The notes under the pieces: model-generated | The model's input: the letters and a program-made list of their open reading frames with translations, nothing else | What the model was told of the DNA's origin: nothing | Database searches by the model: none | Assembly: GCA_964369915.1 (NCBI GenBank) | Contig: CAYJGG010000055.1 | Coordinates: 1 to 11,714 of the forward strand | Origin: RGIG3102 sp964369915 | GTDB lineage: Bacteria; Bacillota; Clostridia; Oscillospirales; Ruminococcaceae | Direction of reading: 5' to 3' | DNA length: 11,714 nt | Shown here: positions 5,695-11,714 of the stretch, one piece after another | How the letters are laid out: every line of letters starts with the position of its first letter | How positions within the stretch are numbered: position 1 is the first letter of the stretch | Translations under genes and position numbers: made by a program

Positions 5695-7045
5695 TTAATC
5701 ATCATCGCCGTCATCATCATCGTCATCATCGTCGTCGTCATCATCGTCATCATCGTCATCATCGTCGTTAGATGGTGCTGCTGGTACATATACGTTATCA
5801 TCATCATCGTCATCATCGTCATCATCGTCATCATATAAATCATCGTTGTCATCGTCGTCGTCGTTGTCATCATATAAATCATCATTGTCATCGTTGTCNN
5901 NNNNNNNNNNNNNNNNNNNNNNNNNNNNNNNNNNNNNNNNNNNNNNNNNNNNNNNNNNNNNNNNNNNNNNNNNNNNNNNNNNNNNNNNNNNNNNNNNNAT
6001 CATCGTCGTCAATTCCGTCGTCGTCGTCGTCATCATCGTCATCATCAAATATTCCATCGCCGTCAGTGTCGATTTCAATATTTAAAATATCGCCTGTTCT
6101 AGCATCGATATTATATTCATAATCAGTTTCGCCAACATCAAATTCAACTTCATAAGTTAAAACATTATTGTAAGTGTCAAAATCAACTTCTAAATCAGTT
6201 ACAACGCTTTGTCCAGCTGCTTCTAAAGCTATTTGAGCAGCTTCTTCTTTAGTTATATACTCGCCTACATAAGGAGTACCTTCAACTTCAACATTTTCAG
6301 GAGGTGTAACTTGAGCACTTTGCGCTAATAGAGTTAATTGAGATATTGTTAAATTATTAAGCTCTTCAAAAGTCAGCGTAGGGTTGCTAGCTAAAATCTT
6401 ATTAATTAAACTCACTTTACCTTCTGGAACGCCTAAATCATCTGCTGTTTCTTTGGTTGTTTCATCAGTTGTAATTTCTTGATATGTTACAGAACCTGAA
6501 ACTTGAGCTTCATTTAATATAGCAGTAACTTCACCAACTATTTTTTCTTTTAAAGCTGTATTGTCTCCATCACCTTCAACAGATAATAAAATAGCATTTT
6601 GCACTTCATTAATAAATCCATGTTGAATCATTGAGCCAACTATTGCATTCACAGCAACATCTAAATCAACTCCAGTAAAATCCATTTCTGCTAATACTAA
6701 TTGTGCATCTTCATTAAGGGCAGTAACAGTTTTCACTTCCTCTTTTCTATTTACAACAATTTGTATACTAGGGTTTACATCTATACTAATTTTAACTTCT
6801 TGCCCACCTAGATATCCTTGATATCCAAAGTAAGCACCAAACATGATAGCAAAAGATGCAGCTATCGGTAATATTCTTTTCATAAACAGTGTATTTTTAG
6901 GTTTTGTATTTGTATTTGTCATAATAATATCCTCATTATCTTTCTCTTGCCTTTTTATTGCAAGTAGGATTGAGTCAAAATTACCTTCAGGCTGAGTTGA
7001 GTAAATAGCGTTAGCAATTTTTATATCTAAGTTTTTATCTGTCAT
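5695..7045 (-). CDS. RsgI-like membrane anti-sigma factor with PepSY domain and Asp-rich tail (contains assembly gap)
   Basis: Predicted anti-sigma factor for the ECF sigma encoded just upstream. From the ATG at 7045 (AGGAGG with a 9-nt spacer; the ATG at 7054 abuts the ribosome binding site): a cytosolic N-terminus of about 55 residues, one transmembrane helix at about 57-79, then an extracellular RsgI-type domain with SIDVNPSIQIVVN (88-99) and ALNEDAQLVL (109-118). In RsgI proteins the Asn-Pro bond in this motif is the self-cleavage site (here N91-P92). A PepSY domain follows at about 264-325 (ITKEEAAQIALEAAG to YNIDARTGDILNIEID). After DTDGDGIFDD comes a tail of nearly pure Asp with some Asn and LY pairs, broken by 100 N. 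Sequence on both sides of the gap is poly-Asp, but in frames that join only if the true gap is a multiple of three. The stop at 5695 comes right after the tail. The start overlaps the sigma gene by 11 nt. The native ligand is unknown. Confidence 0.85.
5698..6068 (-). repeat. Asp-codon (GAY) low-complexity tract with a 39-nt repeat
   Basis: The tract is almost all GAT/GAC codons, with scattered AAC/AAT. A 17-base block at 5828-5844 recurs exactly at 5867-5883, a period of 39 nt (13 codons; residues LYDDNDDDDDNDD). A non-repeat break, NVYVPAAPSN, splits the tail before the final run of Asp. Repetitiveness of this kind explains why assembly failed here. Confidence 0.9.
5899..5998. other. Assembly gap of 100 N
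   Basis: Exactly 100 undetermined bases, the conventional placeholder for a gap of unknown size, inside the Asp-rich tail of the anti-sigma gene. The apparent frameshift across it is an artefact of the nominal length. Confidence 0.98.
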
Positions 7046-7625
7046 AATTCTCATCCTCCTGTAGAATTTGTCTCATTTTTTTGAGTGCACGATTATGTCT
7101 TGAAAGTACTGTTGATAAGTTCATATCTAGTATTTCGGCTATTTCTCTATGCTTTAATCCGCTTATCGCATGAAGGGTAACTATCTGTCTGTCTTCATCT
7201 GATAAAACTCCTAAAAGCATTTCTAATAAAAGTTTGTTTTCGATTTCAGTGTCTGCGCTTATATAATCGCTTTCAACCACTGTTTCTTGAGTGTCGATGT
7301 CTATTGTTTTTTTACTACTTCTAATCTTAGTTAAAGCTAAGTTTCTAGTTATTGTAAAAATCCAAGCCATCGGCTTTCCTTGCCCTTTATATGTATGTGC
7401 GGCGGTATAAACTTTTATCAAAGTATCTTGCATTACATCCTGTGCATCATGTGGGTTTTTCAAAATTGAATACGCAAAAGCGTATATTGCTTTATTGGCT
7501 TTTTCGTATAAAGTTTCCAAAGCCTTATTATCCTTATTGGCTATTCTGTATATTAATTCATCATGAATATCCAGAGTAGGCACTGGGGCATCTTCGTTTA
7601 AAACTGATATCAAGGTTATAAACAT
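7035..7625 (-). CDS. ECF-family RNA polymerase sigma factor
   Basis: A 196-residue group 4 sigma factor. Region 2 lies at about residues 36-104, with the -10-binding segment PHDAQDVMQDTLIKVYTAAHTYKGQGKPMAWIFTITRN. Region 4 lies at about 132-187, with LSDEDRQIVTLHAISGLKHREIAEIL and a helix-turn-helix LSTVLSRHNRALKKMRQIL. There is no sigma region 3, as expected for ECF. Start at 7625: AGGAG lies 6 nt upstream; an in-frame ATG at 7655 has no ribosome binding site. A short non-conserved N-terminus of about 20 residues precedes region 2. Its stop overlaps the anti-sigma start by 11 nt, which implies translational coupling and stoichiometric synthesis. The RsgI-type partner is known best with SigI, which is a different sigma family, so the pairing is notable. 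Upstream lie two candidate promoters and a duplicated 40-bp element. Confidence 0.92.
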   Translation of the reverse strand: MFITLISVLNEDAPVPTLDIHDELIYRIANKDNKALETLYEKANKAIYAFAYSILKNPHDAQDVMQDTLIKVYTAAHTYKGQGKPMAWIFTITRNLALTKIRSSKKTIDIDTQETVVESDYISADTEIENKLLLEMLLGVLSDEDRQIVTLHAISGLKHREIAEILDMNLSTVLSRHNRALKKMRQILQEDENYDR

Positions 7626-7637
7626 ATTTTTCTCCTG

Positions 7638-7677
7638 TTCACTTATATAATGCACTAACTATACTTTTTATTGCATT
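7638..7677 (-). repeat. Tandem element copy A, proximal to the ECF sigma gene
   Basis: Forty bases whose ends are repeated in the copy at 7795-7834: 16 of 16 at one end and 12 of 12 at the other, with a mostly different 12-base centre and the same total length. On the minus strand it reads AATGCAATAAAA, then the variable centre, then GCATTATATAAGTGAA. It lies just upstream of the ECF sigma ribosome binding site. Confidence 0.8.
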
Positions 7678-7685
7678 CGTTTCAA
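7658..7685 (-). promoter_or_regulatory. Proximal promoter of the ECF sigma operon
   Basis: TTGAAA (7680-7685), a 16-nt spacer and TATAGT (7658-7663) make a near-consensus sigma-A promoter. TGAAAC at 7679-7684 also resembles an ECF-type -35, so autoregulation from the same site is possible. Predicted start near 7651, inside repeat copy A. Confidence 0.5.
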
Positions 7686-7702
7686 AATTTCTTTTACAAT
7701 TT

Positions 7703-7731
7703 ATTATACCTACTTTTAATTAGATAAACAA
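7703..7731 (-). promoter_or_regulatory. Distal promoter of the ECF sigma operon
   Basis: TTGTTT (7726-7731), a 17-nt spacer and a perfect TATAAT (7703-7708) on the minus strand. It would give a leader of about 70 nt. It lies between the two copies of the 40-bp element. Confidence 0.5.
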
Positions 7732-7794
7732 CTATATTTTTCATTTTTTACCAATTACACAATATATAACTGAATTTTGAAGATTTTTTTGTAT

Positions 7795-7834
7795 TTCACT
7801 TATATAATGCTCTACACAAGAATTTTATTGCATT
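7795..7834 (-). repeat. Tandem element copy B, distal
   Basis: Second copy of the 40-bp element, 157 bp from copy A and in the same orientation. The stretch 7626-7945 otherwise holds no gene: only these repeats, the two promoters and the transaldolase terminator. Confidence 0.8.
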
Positions 7835-7901
7835 AATTAAAAAAAATTTTTTTAATTTTATTTTTTTAAAATTTAATAGGTATAATCATATTTTTTCTTG
7901 C

Positions 7902-7936
7902 AAAAAAAAGCAAAACAGGTAATTATACCTGTTTTG
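7902..7936 (-). terminator. Intrinsic terminator after transaldolase
   Basis: CAAAACAGGTA (7911-7921) pairs perfectly with TACCTGTTTTG (7926-7936) around ATTA. On the minus strand the stem is followed by GC and a run of eight T, ending transcription from the transaldolase gene 10 nt past its stop. Confidence 0.9.
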
Positions 7937-7945
7937 TTAAAAATT

Positions 7946-8587
7946 TTATTTAACGCCTTCCCAATCTTTTAAGAATTTTTCAATTCCTATATCAGTTAAA
8001 GGGTGTTTTGTCATTTGCTCAAATATTTTATAAGGAACAGTTGCAATATGAGCGCCAGCTTTTGCTGAAGCTGTTACGTGAATTGGATTTCTAATTGATG
8101 CTGAAATTATTTCTGTTTCAATATCATGAAGCATAAATATTTCGCTTACTTCTTCGATTAATTTAATTCCATCTTGTCCTATATCATCTAATCTTCCAAC
8201 AAACGGACTAACATATGTCGCACCTGCTCTTGCAGCCATTAATGCTTGTGTTGCTGAGAAAATTAAAGTAACGTTTGTTTTTATTCCTTTTTTATATAAT
8301 GCACTTGTTGCTTTTAATCCTTCAAGACACATTGGAATTTTAATAACAATGTTTTTATGAATTTTAACAAGCTCTAAAGCCTCTTTAACCATTTCTTCTG
8401 AGTTTAATGATATTACTTCCGCTGAAATAGGACCATCAACTATACTAGTAATTTCTTTAACTACCTCTTCGAAAACTCTTCCTTCTTTAGCAATTAGTGA
8501 TGGATTAGTTGTAACTCCACAAATAATTCCTAAATCATTGGCTTTTTTAATTTCTTCTACATTAGCTGTATCAATAAAAAACTTCAT
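7946..8587 (-). CDS. tal: Transaldolase, short (FSA/TalC-like) subfamily
   Basis: Cytoplasmic enzyme of the non-oxidative pentose phosphate pathway, moving a dihydroxyacetone unit between sugar phosphates. The product is 213 residues and begins MKFFIDTANVEEIKKANDLG; GVTTNPSLIAKEG (24-36) is the family signature. K83 in IVIKIP is the Schiff-base lysine. E57 (SAEVIS) and F129 (VSPFVGR) are the residues typical of true transaldolases, where fructose-6-phosphate aldolase has Gln and Tyr, so transaldolase is the better call despite frequent annotation as either. The ATG at 8587 has GAAAGG 7 nt upstream. Single-gene unit with its own terminator, divergent from the DUF4364 gene. No oddities in length. 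Confidence 0.93.
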   Translation of the reverse strand: MKFFIDTANVEEIKKANDLGIICGVTTNPSLIAKEGRVFEEVVKEITSIVDGPISAEVISLNSEEMVKEALELVKIHKNIVIKIPMCLEGLKATSALYKKGIKTNVTLIFSATQALMAARAGATYVSPFVGRLDDIGQDGIKLIEEVSEIFMLHDIETEIISASIRNPIHVTASAKAGAHIATVPYKIFEQMTKHPLTDIGIEKFLKDWEGVK

Positions 8588-8657
8588 ACTTTTACCTTTC
8601 TATAATTCCTTAAACCTTATATTTTTTAATAAATATTGTATTTGAATCTGTGTTTAT

Positions 8658-8686
8658 ATATTATCATAAATTAAATATATTTACAA
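8658..8686 (-). promoter_or_regulatory. Candidate promoter of the transaldolase gene
   Basis: TTGTAA (8681-8686), a 17-nt spacer and TAATAT (8658-8663), with TGA just upstream of the -10 as an extended element. Moderate match in AT-rich DNA. Confidence 0.4.
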
Positions 8687-8727
8687 GACGTTAATAATGA
8701 TGTATTATATAAATATGTGTTTAATTA

Positions 8728-8757
8728 TAGACAAATCTTTTATCTAAACACTATAAT
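8728..8757 (+). promoter_or_regulatory. Promoter of the DUF4364 gene
   Basis: TAGACA (8728-8733), an 18-nt spacer and a perfect TATAAT (8752-8757). Predicted start near 8764, leaving a leader of about 20 nt. Confidence 0.65.
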
Positions 8758-8785
8758 TCCAAAGTAAATGAAAGGAATAAAATTT

Positions 8786-9382
8786 ATGGATATAACTCAC
8801 AATGATGCTTTAACAGCCGGAGTTCGTGCTGGCGGATTAAATAGCTCAACTGAAATAAAAATATTAATTTGTTATTTATTAAATTCTATTAATGCACCTA
8901 TCACAAAACAACAATTACTAGAATCAATAACAAGTCAAGAACTTGCAAATTATTTTGAATTAAACGATGCTTTTGTAAAACTTGTTGATTTAAATTTAAT
9001 AATAGAAGATAATGAAAATCTTGTAATAACCGATTCTGGACGTGATATAGCAAAAGAATTAGAAAAGGTTTTGCCGATTAGCGTTGTAGAAAGAGCGCAT
9101 AAGGCTGCTATTTCTATTTTACAATTCAGCACTTTAGAAAAGCAAAATAAAACAACTATCACTAAAGAAGATGATGGAAGCTACACTTTAAAATGTAGTA
9201 TTGAAGATCCTGATTTCACGGCTTTTGCTATGCAAATAACTATGCCAAACGAACAAACAGCAAAAATAGCAAAAGAAAAATTTATTCTTCACGCTCAAGA
9301 TATTTTTAAAATCATTTTAGGGATAACTTTAGATGATAAGGATATGTATAAAACTGTTTTAAACAAATTAAATGAAAATTAA
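8786..9382 (+). CDS. DUF4364 family protein, predicted winged-helix
   Basis: A soluble 198-residue protein. The pattern STEIKILICYLLNSINAPITKQQLLESI (about 16-43), then NYFELNDAFVKLVDLNLI (about 50-67), matches the DUF4364 N-terminus, which has the layout of a winged helix-turn-helix: helix, recognition helix and a strand pair (LVITDSGRDIAKEL, about 75-88). The C-terminal half is a mixed alpha/beta segment without recognisable catalytic residues. DUF4364 is widespread in Clostridia; its function is not established and regulation of transcription is only inferred from the fold. Start at 8786: AAAGGA lies 9 nt upstream; the ATG at 8768 lacks a site. Monocistronic, between its own promoter and terminator. 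Confidence 0.75.
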   Translation: MDITHNDALTAGVRAGGLNSSTEIKILICYLLNSINAPITKQQLLESITSQELANYFELNDAFVKLVDLNLIIEDNENLVITDSGRDIAKELEKVLPISVVERAHKAAISILQFSTLEKQNKTTITKEDDGSYTLKCSIEDPDFTAFAMQITMPNEQTAKIAKEKFILHAQDIFKIILGITLDDKDMYKTVLNKLNEN

Positions 9383-9390
9383 ATAAATAA

Positions 9391-9418
9391 AAGGCTAACT
9401 TTATATAAAGTTAGCCTT
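9391..9418. terminator. Bidirectional intrinsic terminator
   Basis: A perfect 28-bp palindrome (14+14; AAGGCTAACTTTAT and its complement) flanked by an A-run and a T-run. It serves the DUF4364 gene (+) and the HD-domain gene (-), whose stops are 9 and 6 bases away from the palindrome. Confidence 0.92.
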
Positions 9419-9423
9419 TTTTA

Positions 9424-9966
9424 TTAGTCTGCTGCAATTACATCAGTATCAAATAATATTCCATATCTCTTATTAAAATTATTTAATCTTTTTTTAGTTT
9501 TTGATTTTTTATACGCACCTGTATACTCATAAACTGCACAGATTTTATCTGCTAAGTTTACAATAACCGACTCCTTTTTTCTAGGAACCGCCTTTATAGT
9601 AATAGGCCACATATGTGTTATTATTATATCTTTTTCTATTTCCCCAAGTTCATAATGCTTGCTTGCGTTTTCTAGTGCTATAGCAGGATGAATTACAAGT
9701 CTTTCTGGCTTTTTAATATCAGTTGTAGACCAATCTTGAAGGTGTAAATCATGAAGTAGTGCACCTCTTGTTGCTGCTACAAAATCCATATTAAAAAATT
9801 TCGACATTTTGTATGTTAAAAAAGCCACAAATAATGAATGATCTAAACAACTCACTCCATCAACATGATGGATTATATCTTCCATCTTCTGCACTTGGTA
9901 TGAATTTATTAAATCCTTTAGTATCATATGAAACTCTTCTTGCTCTTTTGTTACTTGAATTTGCAT
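9424..9966 (-). CDS. HD-domain phosphohydrolase-like protein
   Basis: A 180-residue cytosolic protein with an HD metal-binding set: H43 (CLDHSLFVAF), the HD pair H72-D73 (ALLHDLH) and D140 (VNLADKICAVYEY), with a further conserved-looking H118 (THMWPI). HD proteins bind divalent metal and usually hydrolyse phosphate esters of nucleotides or second messengers. The substrate here cannot be read from the sequence. No GYP or other c-di-GMP phosphodiesterase mark is present. Start at 9966: a purine-rich AAGAAGTGAG precedes it at suitable spacing. An upstream in-frame ATG at 10026 would add residues resembling translated leader and was rejected. Same strand as mrnC and obgE, 145 bp downstream of mrnC, with a possible own promoter. 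Confidence 0.8.
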   Translation of the reverse strand: MQIQVTKEQEEFHMILKDLINSYQVQKMEDIIHHVDGVSCLDHSLFVAFLTYKMSKFFNMDFVAATRGALLHDLHLQDWSTTDIKKPERLVIHPAIALENASKHYELGEIEKDIIITHMWPITIKAVPRKKESVIVNLADKICAVYEYTGAYKKSKTKKRLNNFNKRYGILFDTDVIAAD

Positions 9967-10030
9967 TGGACTCACTTCTTTCTTCGTTATTAAGAGAATT
10001 GTTGTTAAATTACTGCAAACTTTCAATTAA

Positions 10031-10059
10031 AGTATACAACAATTCACATTTATAAGCAA
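10031..10059 (-). promoter_or_regulatory. Candidate promoter of the HD-domain gene
   Basis: TTGCTT (10054-10059), a 17-nt spacer and TATACT (10031-10036). A small dyad, GTCAA-CTT-TTGAC (10062-10074), lies directly upstream and could be an operator half-site pair. Modest support. Confidence 0.35.
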
Positions 10060-10111
10060 CAGTCAACTTTTGACATTTAATTAACTTTGTGTAAACAATC
10101 AAATTTATCTT

Positions 10112-10498
10112 TTACGCTGCAACTTCTAAATTTTGTATTATATATTCTACAAGTTCTTTAATTCTATCTTCATTTTCTGATAATTTCAAATACCCTATAA
10201 GGCATTCAAAACCAGTTGAGGCTCTATATTCTTGTGCAGAAGCATTTTTTGCAACTGAAGCTTTTGATGAATTTTTACCTCTTTTAAAAACAGCAATTTC
10301 TTCTTCTGTTAAAATATCCATAATCAAATTGATAGCTGCGAATTGTCCTTTTGCGCTAACATATTTTACTGCTTGTTTATGCAATGTATTAACTGGATAC
10401 CTTTTGTTTCTAACTAAATGCTCTCTTATTAATAATGAGTAAACTCCATCTCCAACAAATGCAAGTGATAATGGTGATTGTTCTCTTATATCTACCAT
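10112..10498 (-). CDS. mrnC: Mini-ribonuclease 3
   Basis: Mini-III is a dimeric RNase III-like enzyme lacking the dsRNA-binding domain. It trims 23S rRNA precursors in Gram-positive bacteria. The 128-residue product consists of only the catalytic domain: LAFVGDGVYSLLIRE (12-26) holds the first acidic residue D17, and RGKNSSKASVAKNASAQEYRASTGFECLIGYL (73-104) holds the second block with E98. AAAGG lies 9 nt before the start. It follows obgE by 52 bp with no terminator between, so the two are probably co-transcribed. Length is typical (120-145). Elsewhere mrnC is often next to cysS; here its neighbour is obgE. Confidence 0.95.
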   Translation of the reverse strand: MVDIREQSPLSLAFVGDGVYSLLIREHLVRNKRYPVNTLHKQAVKYVSAKGQFAAINLIMDILTEEEIAVFKRGKNSSKASVAKNASAQEYRASTGFECLIGYLKLSENEDRIKELVEYIIQNLEVAA

Positions 10499-10550
10499 CT
10501 ATTACTACCTTTCTACATGTATAATAAATCAATTACTAAAACTTTTATTA

Positions 10551-11714
10551 CTAATTTACAAAACTAAATTCAAAATCTTCTATTCTAATTGTGTCGCCTT
10601 CTTTTACGCCCATTTCTTCAAGTTTTGCTATAATTCCGCTTTGGCGTAGTCTTCTTTGGAAATATTGCAGGCTTTCATAGTCGTCTATATTAGAAGTGTG
10701 AAGAATTCTTAATAGCCATTCAGCATCTATATTAAATGCCCCATCATCACTTCTAAATATTTCAAAACTGTTATTATCAATAACCATTTCAGGTTTTACA
10801 AATTCTGGCTGATAAATAACTACTGGTGGCAGTTCTTTTAATTTATTAAACACATACCCTGGAAGTTCATTTAAGCCTTGACGAGTAGCTGCTGAAATAA
10901 CAAATAAATGTATTCCTTCTTCTTTACAAAACTTTTTAAATCTTTCAATTTGCTCTTCTGTTGCAACATCTGATTTATTTGCAACTGCAATTTGAGGAAG
11001 ATTTGATAATTTTTCACTAAATGAAATTAATTCATTATTTATTAGTTTAAAATCTTCTATTGGATCTCTATCTTCACTTCCTGATACATCAACAACGTGT
11101 AAAAGCAATCTACATCTTTCTACATGTCGTAAAAAATCATGCCCTAATCCAACGCCATCGCTTGCACCTTCTATAATACCAGGGATATCAGCCGCCACAA
11201 ATGATGCTTCATCATCAACTCTTACAACTCCTAAAACTGGAGATAGTGTTGTGAAATGATAGTTTGCAATTTTTGGTTTTGCAGATGAAATAGTTGATAT
11301 TAAAGTTGATTTACCAACGTTTGGAAAACCTATTAATCCAACGTCTGCAATTAGTTTTAATTCTAAAATTAAATCTAATTCTTCGCCTTTAAAGCCAGGT
11401 TTTGCAAAGCGTGGAATTTGTCTTGTTGGTGTTGCAAAGTGTTGATTTCCAAGACCACCTTTACCGCCTTTTGCAATAATTACTTCTTCTTCTGTTGAAA
11501 TATCAGCTATAACTAAACCTGTGTTTGCATCTTTTAAAACTGTTCCAATTGGAACTTTAATTATTAAATCTTTTGCGCTTCTGCCATATTGATTAGCGCC
11601 TCTGCCATCATCACCTTTATCAGCAACATATTTCTTTTTATATCTAAAATCCATTAAAGTGGATAGATTTCTCTCACCTTTAAAGATAACGTCGCCGCCT
11701 TTACCACCATCGCC
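10551..11714 (-). CDS. obgE: Obg family GTPase, 5' end beyond window
   Basis: Essential GTPase associated with 50S ribosome assembly and, in spore formers, sporulation and stress control. The frame stays open to the right edge, reading GDGGKGGDVIFKGERNLSTL before the first internal Met at 11654. About 388 codons are visible and roughly 35-40 N-terminal residues are missing. Domains in order: Gly-rich Obg fold, G domain, C-terminal OCT domain (about the last 80 residues). Counting from that internal Met: G1 GFPNVGKST at 109-117, switch TTLSP at 135-139, G3 DIPG at 156-159, G4 NKSD at 226-229 and G5 SAA at 254-256. All nucleotide-binding motifs are intact. Followed by mrnC. Confidence 0.97.
   Translation of the reverse strand, partial: GDGGKGGDVIFKGERNLSTLMDFRYKKKYVADKGDDGRGANQYGRSAKDLIIKVPIGTVLKDANTGLVIADISTEEEVIIAKGGKGGLGNQHFATPTRQIPRFAKPGFKGEELDLILELKLIADVGLIGFPNVGKSTLISTISSAKPKIANYHFTTLSPVLGVVRVDDEASFVAADIPGIIEGASDGVGLGHDFLRHVERCRLLLHVVDVSGSEDRDPIEDFKLINNELISFSEKLSNLPQIAVANKSDVATEEQIERFKKFCKEEGIHLFVISAATRQGLNELPGYVFNKLKELPPVVIYQPEFVKPEMVIDNNSFEIFRSDDGAFNIDAEWLLRILHTSNIDDYESLQYFQRRLRQSGIIAKLEEMGVKEGDTIRIEDFEFSFVN

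Noticed and set aside
5888..5998. A genuine frameshift or pseudogene in the anti-sigma gene
   Set aside because: The frame change occurs exactly across a 100-N placeholder of unknown true length, so it cannot be used as evidence of disruption.
5691..6000. CRISPR-like or satellite array in the ATC/GTC repeats
   Set aside because: There is no repeat-spacer structure. The tract is codon-level poly-Asp coding, confirmed by frame continuity with the PepSY protein and a stop codon at its end.
5772..6122. Plus-strand open frames rich in His/Arg or Ser opposite the anti-sigma tail
   Set aside because: They are the complements of GAY codon repeats (ATC/GTC read as His, Arg, Ser, Val) and run through N bases. 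No ribosome binding site or family resemblance.
7946..8587. Fructose-6-phosphate aldolase as the identity of the transaldolase-family gene
   Set aside because: Glu57 and Phe129 match true transaldolases; the aldolase has Gln and Tyr at these positions.
9813..10055. Plus-strand open frame overlapping the HD gene start
   Set aside because: Leu/Ser-rich shadow translation. The minus-strand frame has clear HD motifs.

Overview
This window is a chromosomal segment of an AT-rich, endospore-forming low-GC Gram-positive bacterium (Clostridia-like). The evidence is the complete mother-cell/forespore sigma cluster spoIIGA-sigE-sigG, a YlmC/YmxH-type sporulation protein, Mini-RNase III, a DUF4364 protein, T-rich intrinsic terminators and AGGAGG-type ribosome binding sites. 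Most genes are vertical core genes on the minus strand. No phage, insertion sequence, CRISPR array, tRNA or rRNA was seen.

Layout, left to right. (1) 1-1802: the rpsB-tsf translation operon on the minus strand (tsf is cut by the left edge). It is preceded by a good extended -10 promoter and a structured leader that looks like an S2 autoregulatory RNA. (2) 1813-4600: sporulation genes, all minus: spoIIGA (protease that activates pro-sigma-E), sigE, sigG, a terminator, then a small PRC-barrel protein. An exact Spo0A box lies just upstream of spoIIGA. sigG appears to start at a CTG codon behind an extended Shine-Dalgarno sequence. (3) 4846-5643: a plus-strand ZIP metal transporter ending in a bidirectional terminator. 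(4) 5695-7834: an ECF sigma factor and an overlapping membrane anti-sigma gene of the RsgI type, with a PepSY domain and a long Asp-rich tail. The tail is interrupted by exactly 100 N. The upstream region carries two copies of a 40-bp element. (5) 7900-8587: transaldolase with its terminator. (6) 8728-9418: a DUF4364 winged-helix protein with promoter and terminator. (7) 9424-11714, minus: an HD-domain hydrolase, mrnC and obgE (N-terminal end cut by the right edge).

Working together: Spo0A~P would turn on spoIIGA-sigE in the mother cell. SpoIIGA removes the sigma-E pro-sequence. sigG can be read through from the same transcript but probably needs its own promoter and is poorly translated because of its start codon. 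Separately, the ECF sigma/RsgI-like pair forms a transmembrane signalling switch whose sensing part is a predicted self-cleaving extracellular domain plus PepSY and a polyanionic tail that could bind cations. This module is the least ordinary part of the window.
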